Assembly: GCF_003259365.1 (NCBI RefSeq)
Contig: NZ_QLLY01000005.1
Span: forward strand, 186,001-250,000
Origin: Streptomyces sp. PsTaAH-137
Lineage (GTDB): Bacteria; Actinomycetota; Actinomycetes; Streptomycetales; Streptomycetaceae
Direction of reading: 5' to 3'
DNA length: 64,000 nt
The translations under genes were made by a program, and so were the position numbers. The notes beneath the pieces are model-generated. The model was not told the origin of the DNA and did not search any database. It worked only from the letters and a program-made list of their open reading frames with translations. This document shows positions 8,285 to 17,983 of this stretch, piece by piece; positions within the stretch are counted from its first letter, which is position 1, and each line of letters begins with the position of its first letter.

Positions 8285-9121
8285 TCAGGCGTTGAGCACG
8301 CCGGTGCCGAGCAGCGCGAACAGCAGTGCGCCGACGACGAGACGGTAGACGACGAACGCGTTGAAGGAGTGCTTGGCCACGAACTTGAGGAGCCAGGCGA
8401 TGGACGCGTAGGCGACGACGAAGGACACCACGGTGCCGACGATCAGTGGGGCGGCGTCCACCCCGCCGCCGACCGCGTCCTTCAGTTCGTACAGGCCCGC
8501 GCCGGTCAGGGCCGGAAGGCCGAGGAAGAAGGAGAGGCGGGTGGCGGCGACCCGGTCCAGGTCGAGCATCAGCGCCGTCGACATGGTCGCCCCGGAGCGG
8601 GAGAAGCCGGGGAAGAGCAGGGCCAGGATCTGCGAGCTGCCGACCAGCATCGCGTCCTTGAACGTGGTGTCCTCCTCGCCGCGCCGGTGGCGGCCCATCC
8701 GGTCGGCGGCCCACATCACACCGCTGCCGACGATCAGCGAGCCCGCCACGACCCACAGCGAGGCCAGCGGCCCTTCGATGAGGGGTTTCGCGGCCAGCCC
8801 GACGACGACGATGGGGATGGTGGCGTAGATGACCCACCAGGTGAACTTGTAGTCGTGGCTGCTGCGCTGGGAGGAGTCGGCCAGGCCGCGTCCCCAGGCG
8901 GTGACGAAGCGCAGGATGTCGCGGAAGAAGTAGACGAGGACGGCCGCGATGGCGCCGACCTGGATGACCGCGGTGAAGGCGACGACCGCCTTGTCGTCCA
9001 CGGGGATGTCCATCAGCCCTTCGGCGATCTTCAGATGGCCGGTGGAGGACACGGGCAGGAACTCGGTCACCCCCTCGACCACTCCGAGTACGACGGCCTG
9101 ACCGATTCCGATGGTGCTCAA
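8285..9121 (-). CDS. uppP: Undecaprenyl-diphosphatase UppP (BacA)
   Basis: 278 residues, integral membrane. Hydrolyses undecaprenyl diphosphate to the monophosphate and so recycles the lipid carrier for peptidoglycan; overproduction gives bacitracin resistance. Both family signatures are intact: EGVTEFLPVSSTGH (residues 16-29) and PGFSRSGAT in the later loop. Several hydrophobic helices follow the BacA pattern. The start is TTG (9119-9121) with AAGGA 8 nt upstream. It lies 11 nt after the XRE-cupin regulator gene and in the same direction, so the two are probably co-transcribed. Confidence 0.96.
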   Translation of the reverse strand: MSTIGIGQAVVLGVVEGVTEFLPVSSTGHLKIAEGLMDIPVDDKAVVAFTAVIQVGAIAAVLVYFFRDILRFVTAWGRGLADSSQRSSHDYKFTWWVIYATIPIVVVGLAAKPLIEGPLASLWVVAGSLIVGSGVMWAADRMGRHRRGEEDTTFKDAMLVGSSQILALLFPGFSRSGATMSTALMLDLDRVAATRLSFFLGLPALTGAGLYELKDAVGGGVDAAPLIVGTVVSFVVAYASIAWLLKFVAKHSFNAFVVYRLVVGALLFALLGTGVLNA

Positions 9122-9132
9122 CTCAGCAGTCC

Positions 9133-9798
9133 TTAGGGAGAGGTGTCCGGTGCGGCGCCCTGCCGGGCTTCACCGGTAGATCCTCGCGCAGCGGCCGGGG
9201 CCGTCGGGTAGGAATCAGGGAAGAATCCCGGGGTGCGCTGCCGGGGGCGCTCGCCCTGGGGCCCGAACATGACGAGGTACTCGACCGGTCCGCCGGGGCC
9301 GGCGTTCGCCACGCCGTGCGGGGTGCGGGTGTCGAACTCGGCGATGTCCCCCGCGGTCAGGACCAGGGTCCGGTCGCCGAGCGCGAGCCGCAGCCGCCCG
9401 TACAGGACGCACAGCCACTCGTAGCCCTCGTGGGAGACCTGCCGGGGCGGCGCGGGCGGCTCCTCGACGGCGGGCAGGACGTGCTTGTGTGCGTGCAGAC
9501 CGCCCACGTACCGCGTGAGGGGCAGCACCGCCTTGTCGTCGCCGAAGCTCAGCGCCCTCGGGGTGCGCGCGGGTGCGGTGCCGGCCAGTTCGTCCAGGGA
9601 GACGCCGTACTCCTTCGCCAGCCGCAGCACCATCTCCAGGCTGGGCCTGCGCCGGCCGGTCTCGATCCGGGACAGCGTGCTCACGGCGATGCCGGTCGCG
9701 CAGCCGACGCCGGTGAGGGTGGCGCCGTGCCGCTCTCGGGCGGCCCGCAGCCGGGGTCCCATCGCCGCCAGCGTCTCCCGCACCTCGTCGACCGCCAC
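9133..9798 (-). CDS. XRE-family regulator with C-terminal cupin domain
   Basis: 221 residues from GTG 9796-9798, preceded by GGAAGGAG with 8-nt spacing; ATG/GTG codons further upstream lack this. N-terminal helix-turn-helix of the Cro/CI type ([40 protein letters not shown]) is followed by a cupin sensor domain (HKHVLPAVEE; YEWLCVLYGRLRLALGD; DIAEFDTRTPHGVANAG). Such proteins are usually one-component regulators of nearby metabolic genes. Divergent from the epoxide hydrolase over 140 bp, and TGTCAA at 9857-9862 is a consensus -35 (TTGACA) for the leftward direction. Confidence 0.9.
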   Translation of the reverse strand: MAVDEVRETLAAMGPRLRAARERHGATLTGVGCATGIAVSTLSRIETGRRRPSLEMVLRLAKEYGVSLDELAGTAPARTPRALSFGDDKAVLPLTRYVGGLHAHKHVLPAVEEPPAPPRQVSHEGYEWLCVLYGRLRLALGDRTLVLTAGDIAEFDTRTPHGVANAGPGGPVEYLVMFGPQGERPRQRTPGFFPDSYPTAPAAARGSTGEARQGAAPDTSP

Positions 9799-9938
9799 CG
9801 TGCCCACTCCTTCCGGTCGCGCCACTCCACCGTCCTGTCCTGCGATTTTGCCAGAATGTCAACGCGGATCGCCCGGTGCGGGTGCCGCGCCGCATGATCG
9901 ACGGGCAGCCGCGTCATCCGCGCACCGAGGAGCAGCAC

Positions 9939-10937
9939 ATGTCCACGCAGTCCGAGCCGTCGCCCGCCCTCCGCCATCGCCTCGTCGATGGCCCGGCGGG
10001 GCGCCTGCACCTGGTCGAGCAGGGCAGCGGCCCGCTGGTCCTGCTCGTCCACGGCTTTCCCGAGTCCTGGTACTCCTGGCGCCACCAGCTCCCGGCCCTC
10101 GCCGCGGCCGGTTACCGGGCGGTGGCCGTCGACGTGCGCGGCTACGGCCGGTCGTCCGGGCCGACGGAGACCGACGCCTACCGGATGCTCAACCTGGTGG
10201 CGGACAACGTCGCCGTCGTACGCGCCCTGGGCGAGGAGGGCGCGGTGGTCGTCGGCCACGACTGGGGCTCCACCATCGCCGCGACCTCGGCCCTGCTCCA
10301 CCCCGAGGTCTTCCGCGCGGTCGGCCTGCTGAGCGTCCCCTACGCGCCGCCGGGCGGCCCCCGCCCCACCGACGTCTTCAGCCGGATCGGCGGCCCCGAG
10401 GAGGAGTTCTACGTCTCCTGCTTCCAGGAGCCCGGCCGCGCCGAGGCCGAGATCGAGCCCGACGTCCGGGGCTGGCTCGCCGGGTTCTACGCTGCGCTGT
10501 CCGCCGACACCATGCCCGCCCCGGGCGAGCCCGACCCGCACTTCGTGACCCGGGGCGGCGGCCGGCTGCGCGACCGCTTCCCCTCGGCCGCGACGCTTCC
10601 GTCCTGGCTGACCGAGGCCGATCTCGACGTCTACGCCGGGGAGTTCGAGCGCACGGGCATGACCGGCGCGCTCAACCGCTACCGCTGCATGGACCGCGAC
10701 TGGCAGGACCTCGCCCCGTACGACGGAGCCCCGGTCAGGCAGCCGTCCCTGTTCATCGGCGGCACCCGCGACGCCTCCACCACATGGATGGCAGACGCCA
10801 TCGACGCCTTCCCCACCACCCTCCCCGCCCTCTCGGCCTCCCACCTCCTGGAGGACTGCGGCCACTGGATCCAGCAGGAACGCCCCGCCGAGGTGAACCG
10901 CCTGCTGACCGACTGGCTGGCCACCCTCCGGGACTGA
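9939..10937 (+). CDS. Alpha/beta-fold hydrolase, epoxide hydrolase type
   Basis: 332 residues from ATG 9939 with GAGGA at 9928-9932. The oxyanion loop HGFPESWYSW (from residue 38) and the nucleophile elbow VGHDWGS (Asp108 rather than Ser) mark soluble epoxide hydrolases and haloalkane dehalogenases; the HGFPESW form favours epoxide hydrolase. The general-base His lies in EDCGHWIQQERP near the C-terminus and the cap domain occupies the middle. Probably detoxifies or processes an epoxide; the substrate is unknown. It is divergent from the XRE-cupin regulator, its likely controller. Confidence 0.88.
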   Translation: MSTQSEPSPALRHRLVDGPAGRLHLVEQGSGPLVLLVHGFPESWYSWRHQLPALAAAGYRAVAVDVRGYGRSSGPTETDAYRMLNLVADNVAVVRALGEEGAVVVGHDWGSTIAATSALLHPEVFRAVGLLSVPYAPPGGPRPTDVFSRIGGPEEEFYVSCFQEPGRAEAEIEPDVRGWLAGFYAALSADTMPAPGEPDPHFVTRGGGRLRDRFPSAATLPSWLTEADLDVYAGEFERTGMTGALNRYRCMDRDWQDLAPYDGAPVRQPSLFIGGTRDASTTWMADAIDAFPTTLPALSASHLLEDCGHWIQQERPAEVNRLLTDWLATLRD

Positions 10938-10949
10938 ACGCCCGTGCCG

Positions 10950-12023
10950 TCAGCGGCCCCGGCCGCGTGGGCTCCCCGCCGGGCGGAGCAGGACCGGGCG
11001 GAGGCGGCTGTAGCCGCGTACCGAGACCGGGCGGAGGACCTTCAGTTCGTACGCGGCCCGGCCGGACAGCTCCCCGGCCAGCGCGGTGTTCACGAGGATC
11101 GTGTCGGGGCGGGCCACCGCGGTCAGGCGGGCCGCAATGTTGACCGCGGCTCCGTAGACGTCGCCGAACCGGCCGAGGACCGGGCCGTGGGCGAGGCCGG
11201 TGCGCAGGTGCGGGAGGCGTTTCTCCCCCTCCGCCCGGGCCGTGAGCTCCAGGGCGATGTCCGCCGCGGTGGACGCCGAATCGCACACGAAGAGGACCTC
11301 GTCGCCGATGGTCTTCACCACCCGGCCCCGGCCCTCGGCGACCACGTCCCCGGTCAGGCTCTCGAACCGGTCGAGGACCTTGACGAGTTCGGTGCTGTCG
11401 AGGCCGCGCGTCATCCTCGTATAGCCGACCATGTCGGTGAACCCGACGGCGAGGTCCTGCACGTGCAGGCCCTCGCCCTGCGGGACCGTCCCGTCGGGCG
11501 AGGGGGCGGCTCCCGGCGTCTCCTTCCGGGCCGCGTCCGCCTGCGCGGTCGCGATCACCTGCCCGGTGTAGGCCGCGAAGTGCCTTTTCCAGACGTGCTG
11601 TTGGAGCAGTTCCAGCTCGGCGAGCAGGACCGCGGCCCGGCTCGCCAGCTCCGGCTGGGTCAGCGGCGTCTCCCGGCCCCGGTTCAGCCACGCCCACAGC
11701 GTGTGGACCTGCCATTCGGCGAGCCGGGAGAGGTGGTGGCCGAGGGCGCGGGCCATCAGCGCCTCGCTCTCCTCGGTGATGATCCCCGCCGCGATCAGCC
11801 GCTCCCCGGCACGCAGCGCGTCGACGTCCCCGTCGGTGAACGCCCGTACGTCGTCCTCGACCAGCGGGAAGCCGAGCGCCCGCCAGATCTGCGCGGTGCG
11901 CTCCGGCCCCACCCCGGTCCGCTCGACGATGTCGTGCCGCGTCCAGTGGCGGCCGCCGCCGAGCAGCACCTCCTCGACGGTCCGCCGAAGCTCCTCGCCA
12001 CCGTCGGGAGAGTCCGCGCTCAC
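10950..12023 (-). CDS. Class III adenylate/guanylate cyclase domain protein
   Basis: 357 residues, no membrane segment. The N-terminal half is a helical region also seen in several actinobacterial cyclases; the C-terminal half is a cyclase homology domain. Catalytic residues appear complete: metal Asp197 (VGFTDMVGYT) and Asp241 (KTIGDEVLF), substrate-specifying Lys237, and Asn295/Arg299 (VNIAARL) for transition-state binding. The Lys suggests ATP use, that is cAMP formation, but nucleotide choice was not tested. GTG start overlaps the stop of the universal stress gene in a GTGA (12020-12023), so translation is coupled. Worth noting that a cNMP-like domain protein is encoded in the same window, though 8 kb away. 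Confidence 0.9.
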   Translation of the reverse strand: MSADSPDGGEELRRTVEEVLLGGGRHWTRHDIVERTGVGPERTAQIWRALGFPLVEDDVRAFTDGDVDALRAGERLIAAGIITEESEALMARALGHHLSRLAEWQVHTLWAWLNRGRETPLTQPELASRAAVLLAELELLQQHVWKRHFAAYTGQVIATAQADAARKETPGAAPSPDGTVPQGEGLHVQDLAVGFTDMVGYTRMTRGLDSTELVKVLDRFESLTGDVVAEGRGRVVKTIGDEVLFVCDSASTAADIALELTARAEGEKRLPHLRTGLAHGPVLGRFGDVYGAAVNIAARLTAVARPDTILVNTALAGELSGRAAYELKVLRPVSVRGYSRLRPVLLRPAGSPRGRGR

Positions 12024-12469
12024 GTGGTGTGCACGATCAGCACGTCGAGGCCGGCCTTGCGGGCGATGTCGGCCGGTACGGAGCCGAGGAGACGCCCGGC
12101 GAGCGAGCGCAGTCCCTTGTTGCCCACCACCAGGAGGTCGACGGCGTTCTCCTGGGCGGTGTGGACGAGCACGGCGACGGGCTCCCCCTCCACGGCGAGC
12201 GTCCGCACGTTAGCCGCCCCGTGCGCACGGGCTCGGTCCCGCGCCGTACGCAGCGTGTCCTCGGCGGGCGCCGAGCCCACCACCTGATACCCCTCCGACC
12301 CCAACTGGTCCTGTGCGCGTGCGAGTTCGGTGCCCTGCATGGGCAAGTACGCGCAGACGACGAGGAGTTCCGCCTCACAGACGGCGGCCAGCCTGGCCGC
12401 TCCCTCGACCGCCGCATAGGACGACTCCGAGCCGTCCGTTCCGACCATGACAGTGCGGTAGGCCCCCAC
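12020..12469 (-). CDS. Universal stress protein, UspA family
   Basis: 149 residues from GTG 12467-12469, with AAGGAG 6 nt upstream. Single Usp domain: the N-terminal VMVGTDGSESSYAAVEGAARLA and the C-terminal ATP-binding loop VVGNKGLRSLAGRLLGSVP (G-2x-G-9x-G-S/T type) are both there, so it should bind ATP. First gene of a two-gene operon with the cyclase. A 30-bp perfect palindrome sits between its promoter boxes and its ribosome binding site, which suggests tight control. Confidence 0.93.
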   Translation of the reverse strand: MGAYRTVMVGTDGSESSYAAVEGAARLAAVCEAELLVVCAYLPMQGTELARAQDQLGSEGYQVVGSAPAEDTLRTARDRARAHGAANVRTLAVEGEPVAVLVHTAQENAVDLLVVGNKGLRSLAGRLLGSVPADIARKAGLDVLIVHTT

Positions 12470-12479
12470 AGCAAGCTCC

Positions 12480-12509
12480 TTACTCCCAAGTAAACTTACT
12501 TGGGAGTAA
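12480..12509. promoter_or_regulatory. Perfect 30-bp palindrome upstream of the UspA/cyclase operon
   Basis: TTACTCCCAAGTAA, two bases, then TTACTTGGGAGTAA: 14-bp arms, no mismatch. A+T-rich in an otherwise G+C-rich window. It lies directly against the AAGGAG of the UspA gene and covers the expected start of transcription. TetR-like dimers bind sites of this form; an RNA hairpin masking the ribosome binding site is an alternative. Confidence 0.7.
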
Positions 12510-12537
12510 AATAGAGCGCGGATCAACGGAGAGGCAA
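12508..12537 (-). promoter_or_regulatory. Candidate promoter of the UspA/cyclase operon
   Basis: Read leftwards: -35 TTGCCT (12537-12532), 18-bp spacer, -10 TATTTT (12513-12508). Transcription would start inside the first arm of the palindrome, which fits repression by a protein bound there. Confidence 0.5.
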
Positions 12538-12576
12538 GGGGCCGGACCCTGTCTTTGAAGTCACCGGAACGACAAC

Positions 12577-12610
12577 AGGGCCGGTCTCGGATTGCTCCGA
12601 AACCGGCCCT
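12577..12610 (-). terminator. Terminator-like hairpin after tRNA-Pro
   Basis: AGGGCCGGT and ACCGGCCCT form a perfect 9-bp outer stem with further CTCGG/CCGA(A) pairing inside and a short loop. It starts 20 nt past the 3' end of the tRNA gene in the direction of transcription and is the likely terminator, though no T-run follows. Confidence 0.65.
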
Positions 12611-12629
12611 GAAGTGCGACTGTCTCCAG

Positions 12630-12703
<74 letters not shown>

Positions 12704-12832
12704 ATGTCGATCGCCTTCCGACCCGCTGTTTCCGGGCCCTTCCGGCGGCGACAGGAAGAACATTACCCCAAGCTCACGGGTGGTTTGAAACCAGTTCCGC
12801 GGGCTTCGTGGAAGGTGGGCGAGAATCGGGGC

Positions 12833-13330
12833 ATGAGCACCGATCGCAGCACGGGCCGGGACCGCGACGACGAGGGCCGTGCCCGTAATGCCCGGCCCCG
12901 TGACGGGTTGGGGCGGCCGCTCCCCTATGGCTCCCCGGGGGTCGCCCGGCAGCCGGAGGGGGTGGTGCGGACGGCCGGGGAGACCGTCGCCGAGGCGCAG
13001 GCGCTGCTCGACGCCGGGCAGCCCTTCCATGCGCACGAGGTCTTCGAGGACGCGTGGAAGTCGGCGCCCCGCGAGCAGCGTGAGCTGTGGCGCGGGCTGG
13101 CCCAGGCGGCCGTGGGGCTGACGCACGCGGCGCGGGGCAACGCGACGGGCGGGGCCCGGCTGCTGCGCAGGGGCGCGGACGCGGTGGACGCCTGGCCCGG
13201 GGACGCGCCCGCCGGTCTGGACGCGCCGGGCGTGGTGGCCTGGGCGCGGTCCCTGGCCGACCGGGTGGCGCGGGAGGGGCGCCCCGTGGACGCGGCCGCC
13301 TGCGCGCCCCGGCTGGCCGGAGACGCGTAG
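12833..13330 (+). CDS. DUF309 domain protein
   Basis: 165 residues. The DUF309 core is clear: AQALLDAGQPFHAHEVFEDA, WKSAP, REQRELWRGLAQAAVGLTHA, RGNATGGARLLRRGADAVDA. The family is a small all-helical domain with conserved His/Glu residues (FHAHEVFE); its biochemical role is not established. The N-terminal 45 residues are charged and likely disordered. The ATG at 12833 is chosen because earlier in-frame starts run into the tRNA gene; there is no good ribosome binding site, so the mRNA may be leaderless. Confidence 0.85.
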   Translation: MSTDRSTGRDRDDEGRARNARPRDGLGRPLPYGSPGVARQPEGVVRTAGETVAEAQALLDAGQPFHAHEVFEDAWKSAPREQRELWRGLAQAAVGLTHAARGNATGGARLLRRGADAVDAWPGDAPAGLDAPGVVAWARSLADRVAREGRPVDAAACAPRLAGDA

Positions 13331-13406
13331 CACGGCCGGAAGGGGCCGTCACCGGTCCGGACCCCACCCGCATGCGGCCCCGGCACCCTGATGTGACCCT
13401 GCGAGG

Positions 13407-15482
13407 GTGACCACCACCACGGCTGAAGCCGCCACCCCGGCCCCACCGGTACTGGACAAGCGTCGCCGGAACGTCGTCTTCGTGACGATCATGCTCGGCA
13501 TGCTGCTCGCGGCCCTGGACCAGACGATCGTGGGCACGGCCCTGCCGACGATCGTCTCGGACCTCGGTGGTGCGGCGCACATGTCGTGGGTGGTCACCTC
13601 GTACCTCCTCGCGGAGACGGTCGCCACGGTCCTGGTGGGCAAGTTCGGCGACCTGTTCGGCCGCAAGGTCGTCTTCCAGGTGTCGGCGATCGTCTTCATC
13701 ACGGGCTCGTTCCTGTGCGGTCTCGCCACGAACATGACGCTGCTCATCGTCTGGCGGGCCATGCAGGGTATCGGCGCCGGCGGCCTGATGGTCACGGCGA
13801 TGGCGCTGATCGCGGATGTCATCCCGCTGCGCGAGCGCGGCAAGTACCAGGGTGCGATCGGCGCGGTGTTCGGCGTGTCGACGGTCATCGGCCCGCTGCT
13901 CGGCGGACTGTTCACGGACCATCTGACCTGGCGGTGGGCGTTCTACGTGAACGTGCCGATCGCGATCGTCGTGGTCATCGCCGCGGCCCGCACCATCCCG
14001 GTGGTGAAGTCGGCGACGCGGCCGGTCATCGACTATCTCGGCATCGCCTTCGTCGCGATCGGGGCGAGCGCCCTGATCCTGGCGACGAGTTGGGGCGGCA
14101 ACGAGTACGCGTGGGGCTCCGGCGTCATCATCGGCCTGTTCGCGGGCGGCCTCGTGGCGCTCGGGCTGTTCTGCTGGGTGGAGACCCGGGCGGCCGAACC
14201 GATGCTGCCGATGCGGCTGTTCGCGAACCCGGTGTTCACCGTCTGCTCGATCCTCAGCTTCATCGTGGGCTTCGCGATGCTGGGCGCGCTGACGTTCCTG
14301 CCGACGTATCTGCAGTACGTGGACGGCGACTCGGCCACGATCTCCGGCGTGCGCACGCTGCCGATGGTCATCGGTCTGCTGATCGCGTCGATCTTCTCCG
14401 GCAACGTCGTCAGCAAGACCGGCAAGTACCGGATCTTCCCGATCGTCGGCTCGCTCGTCATGGGCCTCGGCCTGTACCTCCTCTCCCTGATGGGCCCTGC
14501 GTCGTCGGCCTGGCTGGAGTCGCTGTACATGTTCGTGCTCGGTCTCGGGATCGGGCTGTCCATGCAGGTGCTCACCATCGCGGTGCAGAACACCGTCGAG
14601 TACGCGGACCTGGGCACCGCCACGTCCGGGGTGACCTTCTTCCGTACGCTCGGCAGCTCCTTCGGCACCGCGGTGTTCGGCACGATCTACGCCAACACCC
14701 TGAAGCCGAACCTGAGCGACGGCGTCGCGGAGGCGTCACGGGCCGGGACCGGCCTCGATCCGGCGGCGCTCGCCAAGGCCGCGCAGAGCCCGGAGGGGCT
14801 GCACGCGCTGCCGGCCGGGGCGCGCGAGCCCATCGCGCAGGCGTACGCGGACTCGCTGCACACGGTGTTCCTGTGGACGGTGCCGGTGGCGGTCGTCGGC
14901 TTCGTGGTGGCGCTCTTCCTCAAGCAGGTGCAGCTGCGCGACACGGCCCGGGCGGGGTCGACGGACATGGGAGAGGGCTTCGCCCAGCCGTCGACCGGCG
15001 ATCCGTCGCATCTGCTGGAGCGGGCCGTGGGCAACATCGTGAAGTCCTCGACCCTGGACACGGCGCGGCGGATCCTCGACGCCTCGGACAGCCGTCTGGA
15101 CATCGCGGGATCGTGGGCCGTGATGCAGGTGGAGTTCTACACGCGGATGGTCGGACACGCCTCCCTCGGGATGATCGCGGCGCGGCGCAGGGTGCCGCCC
15201 GAGGTGCTGGTGCCGGTGTTCCAGCGGATGGTCGACGAGGGCTACCTGACCCGTACGGGGTCGTACTTCTCGCACACCGCGGCGGGCCGACGGGAGGCGG
15301 AGGTGCTCAACCGGGCGTGGGGCGAGTGGCTGAGCAAGCAGGTCGAGGCCGACCTCGGCCGGCCGGCGGGCAAGGACCTGCGCGCCGCGGTCGACTCGAT
15401 CGCCAAGCGGCTGCTGGCCGAGGATCTCGCGCAGGGGCTGCCGCAGCAGTCGTCGGCCGAGCGTCCTTTGGCAGCCTCCTGA
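13407..15482 (+). CDS. DHA2-type MFS drug exporter with C-terminal winged-helix domain
   Basis: 691 residues. Residues up to about 520 form a 14-helix proton-driven exporter: motif A appears as [10 protein letters not shown], motif D1 as [13 protein letters not shown], and motif C as [16 protein letters not shown]. After the last helix ([11 protein letters not shown]) comes an unusual cytoplasmic tail of about 170 residues with a MarR-like winged-helix pattern ([39 protein letters not shown]). The GTG at 13407 is the only sensible start. Substrate unknown; related Streptomyces exporters confer antibiotic or dye resistance. Monocistronic. Confidence 0.9.
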   Translation: MTTTTAEAATPAPPVLDKRRRNVVFVTIMLGMLLAALDQTIVGTALPTIVSDLGGAAHMSWVVTSYLLAETVATVLVGKFGDLFGRKVVFQVSAIVFITGSFLCGLATNMTLLIVWRAMQGIGAGGLMVTAMALIADVIPLRERGKYQGAIGAVFGVSTVIGPLLGGLFTDHLTWRWAFYVNVPIAIVVVIAAARTIPVVKSATRPVIDYLGIAFVAIGASALILATSWGGNEYAWGSGVIIGLFAGGLVALGLFCWVETRAAEPMLPMRLFANPVFTVCSILSFIVGFAMLGALTFLPTYLQYVDGDSATISGVRTLPMVIGLLIASIFSGNVVSKTGKYRIFPIVGSLVMGLGLYLLSLMGPASSAWLESLYMFVLGLGIGLSMQVLTIAVQNTVEYADLGTATSGVTFFRTLGSSFGTAVFGTIYANTLKPNLSDGVAEASRAGTGLDPAALAKAAQSPEGLHALPAGAREPIAQAYADSLHTVFLWTVPVAVVGFVVALFLKQVQLRDTARAGSTDMGEGFAQPSTGDPSHLLERAVGNIVKSSTLDTARRILDASDSRLDIAGSWAVMQVEFYTRMVGHASLGMIAARRRVPPEVLVPVFQRMVDEGYLTRTGSYFSHTAAGRREAEVLNRAWGEWLSKQVEADLGRPAGKDLRAAVDSIAKRLLAEDLAQGLPQQSSAERPLAAS

Positions 15483-15501
15483 TCCGGTTCCAGGCAGGCA
15501 G

Positions 15502-16266
15502 TCAGCGCAGAAGCAGTTGCAGACCGCCGAGCACCGTCGCCGCGATCACCAGCTGTTCGAAGAGTCGCTGGTTGATGCGGTTCACCGCCACCTTGCCGAT
15601 GAGCGCGCCCGGCACGACGAAGGCGACGAGCGCCGCGTCGAGGAGGAGCGAGCGGCCGTCGATGAGGCCGAGGCCCACGCTGAACGGCACCTTCGCGGAG
15701 TTCACGATGAGGAAGAACCACGCGGAGGTGCCGAGGAAGCCCAGTTTCTTGAACCCGGCGGAGAGCAGGTACATCGACATCACCGGGCCGCCCGCGTTGG
15801 CGACCATCGTGGTGAAGCCGCCGAGCACCCCGTACGAGCCCGCCTTGACGCGGGCCGCGCGGGTCGGGTTCTCCTCGGCCTTCGGCGCCTCGGCCTGCCT
15901 GCGCCGCCAGACGGTGACGGCGGCCATCACCAGCAGGATGACGCCGATGGAGCCGCGGACGAGACCGTCACCGGCGAACGCGAGGAACGCGGTGCCGACC
16001 AGCACGCCGGCCGCCACGGCCGGGAAGAGGCGCCACAGGGTCGGCCAGTGGGCGTGCCTGCGGTAGGTCAGCACGGCGAGGATGTCGCCGAAGATGAGGA
16101 TCGGCAGCAGCACGCCGGTGGAGGCGCGGGCGGGCAGGATCGCGGCGAAGACGGCGAGGCTGACGGTGTTGGCCCCGCTGACGGCGGTCTTGGAGAAGCC
16201 CACCAGGAGGGCCGCCGCGGCCAGCGCGGCGAACCCCCACGGGGTGACGCCGAATATCTCGTGCAT
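15502..16266 (-). CDS. TauE/SafE family sulfite/sulfonate exporter-like permease
   Basis: 254 residues from ATG 16264-16266. The family's two repeated membrane halves are visible: WGFAALAAAALLVGFSKTAV with GANTVSLA in the first, and GSYGVLGGFTTMVANAGGPV with MSMYLLSAG in the second. Members move small anions such as sulfite, sulfoacetate or other organic acids across the membrane; the substrate cannot be told from sequence. Convergent with the MFS gene and divergent from argG, 140 bp apart. Confidence 0.88.
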   Translation of the reverse strand: MHEIFGVTPWGFAALAAAALLVGFSKTAVSGANTVSLAVFAAILPARASTGVLLPILIFGDILAVLTYRRHAHWPTLWRLFPAVAAGVLVGTAFLAFAGDGLVRGSIGVILLVMAAVTVWRRRQAEAPKAEENPTRAARVKAGSYGVLGGFTTMVANAGGPVMSMYLLSAGFKKLGFLGTSAWFFLIVNSAKVPFSVGLGLIDGRSLLLDAALVAFVVPGALIGKVAVNRINQRLFEQLVIAATVLGGLQLLLR

Positions 16267-16370
16267 GTGCTCGTGTGCTCCGTCTCCGCCTGTACGGGTC
16301 CCCGCCTGCCGCGCACCCCCGGACACTTTCGCACTACACGCGTTCCGCACAGAAGGAGACCCGACGGGGC

Positions 16371-17834
<1,464 letters not shown>

Positions 17835-17852
17835 CTCCGTCGGTTTCGCGGA

Positions 17853-17897
17853 AGAGGACCGGGTCGGCGCTGGGAGGCGTCGGGCCGGTCCTCTTTG
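17853..17897 (+). terminator. Intrinsic-type terminator of argG
   Basis: AAGAGGACCGG (17853-17863) pairs perfectly with CCGGTCCTCTT (17886-17896), followed by T. It begins 18 nt after the argG stop codon. Confidence 0.8.
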
Positions 17898-17952
17898 CCT
17901 ACGGGGTGGGTTCACCTGGTGCGTTGGCGGGTGCGGGTGCGTGCGGGTTCTC

Positions 17953-17973
17953 GCGCAGTTCCCCGCGCCCCTG
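17953..17973 (+). repeat. Single copy of the 21-bp Streptomyces repeat
   Basis: Begins GCGCAGTTCC and ends CGCGCCCCTG. Identical to five further copies between 58061 and 58391. It lies in the short space between the argG terminator and the convergent acyl-CoA ligase gene. Confidence 0.85.
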
Positions 17974-17983
17974 ACGGGGCGCT

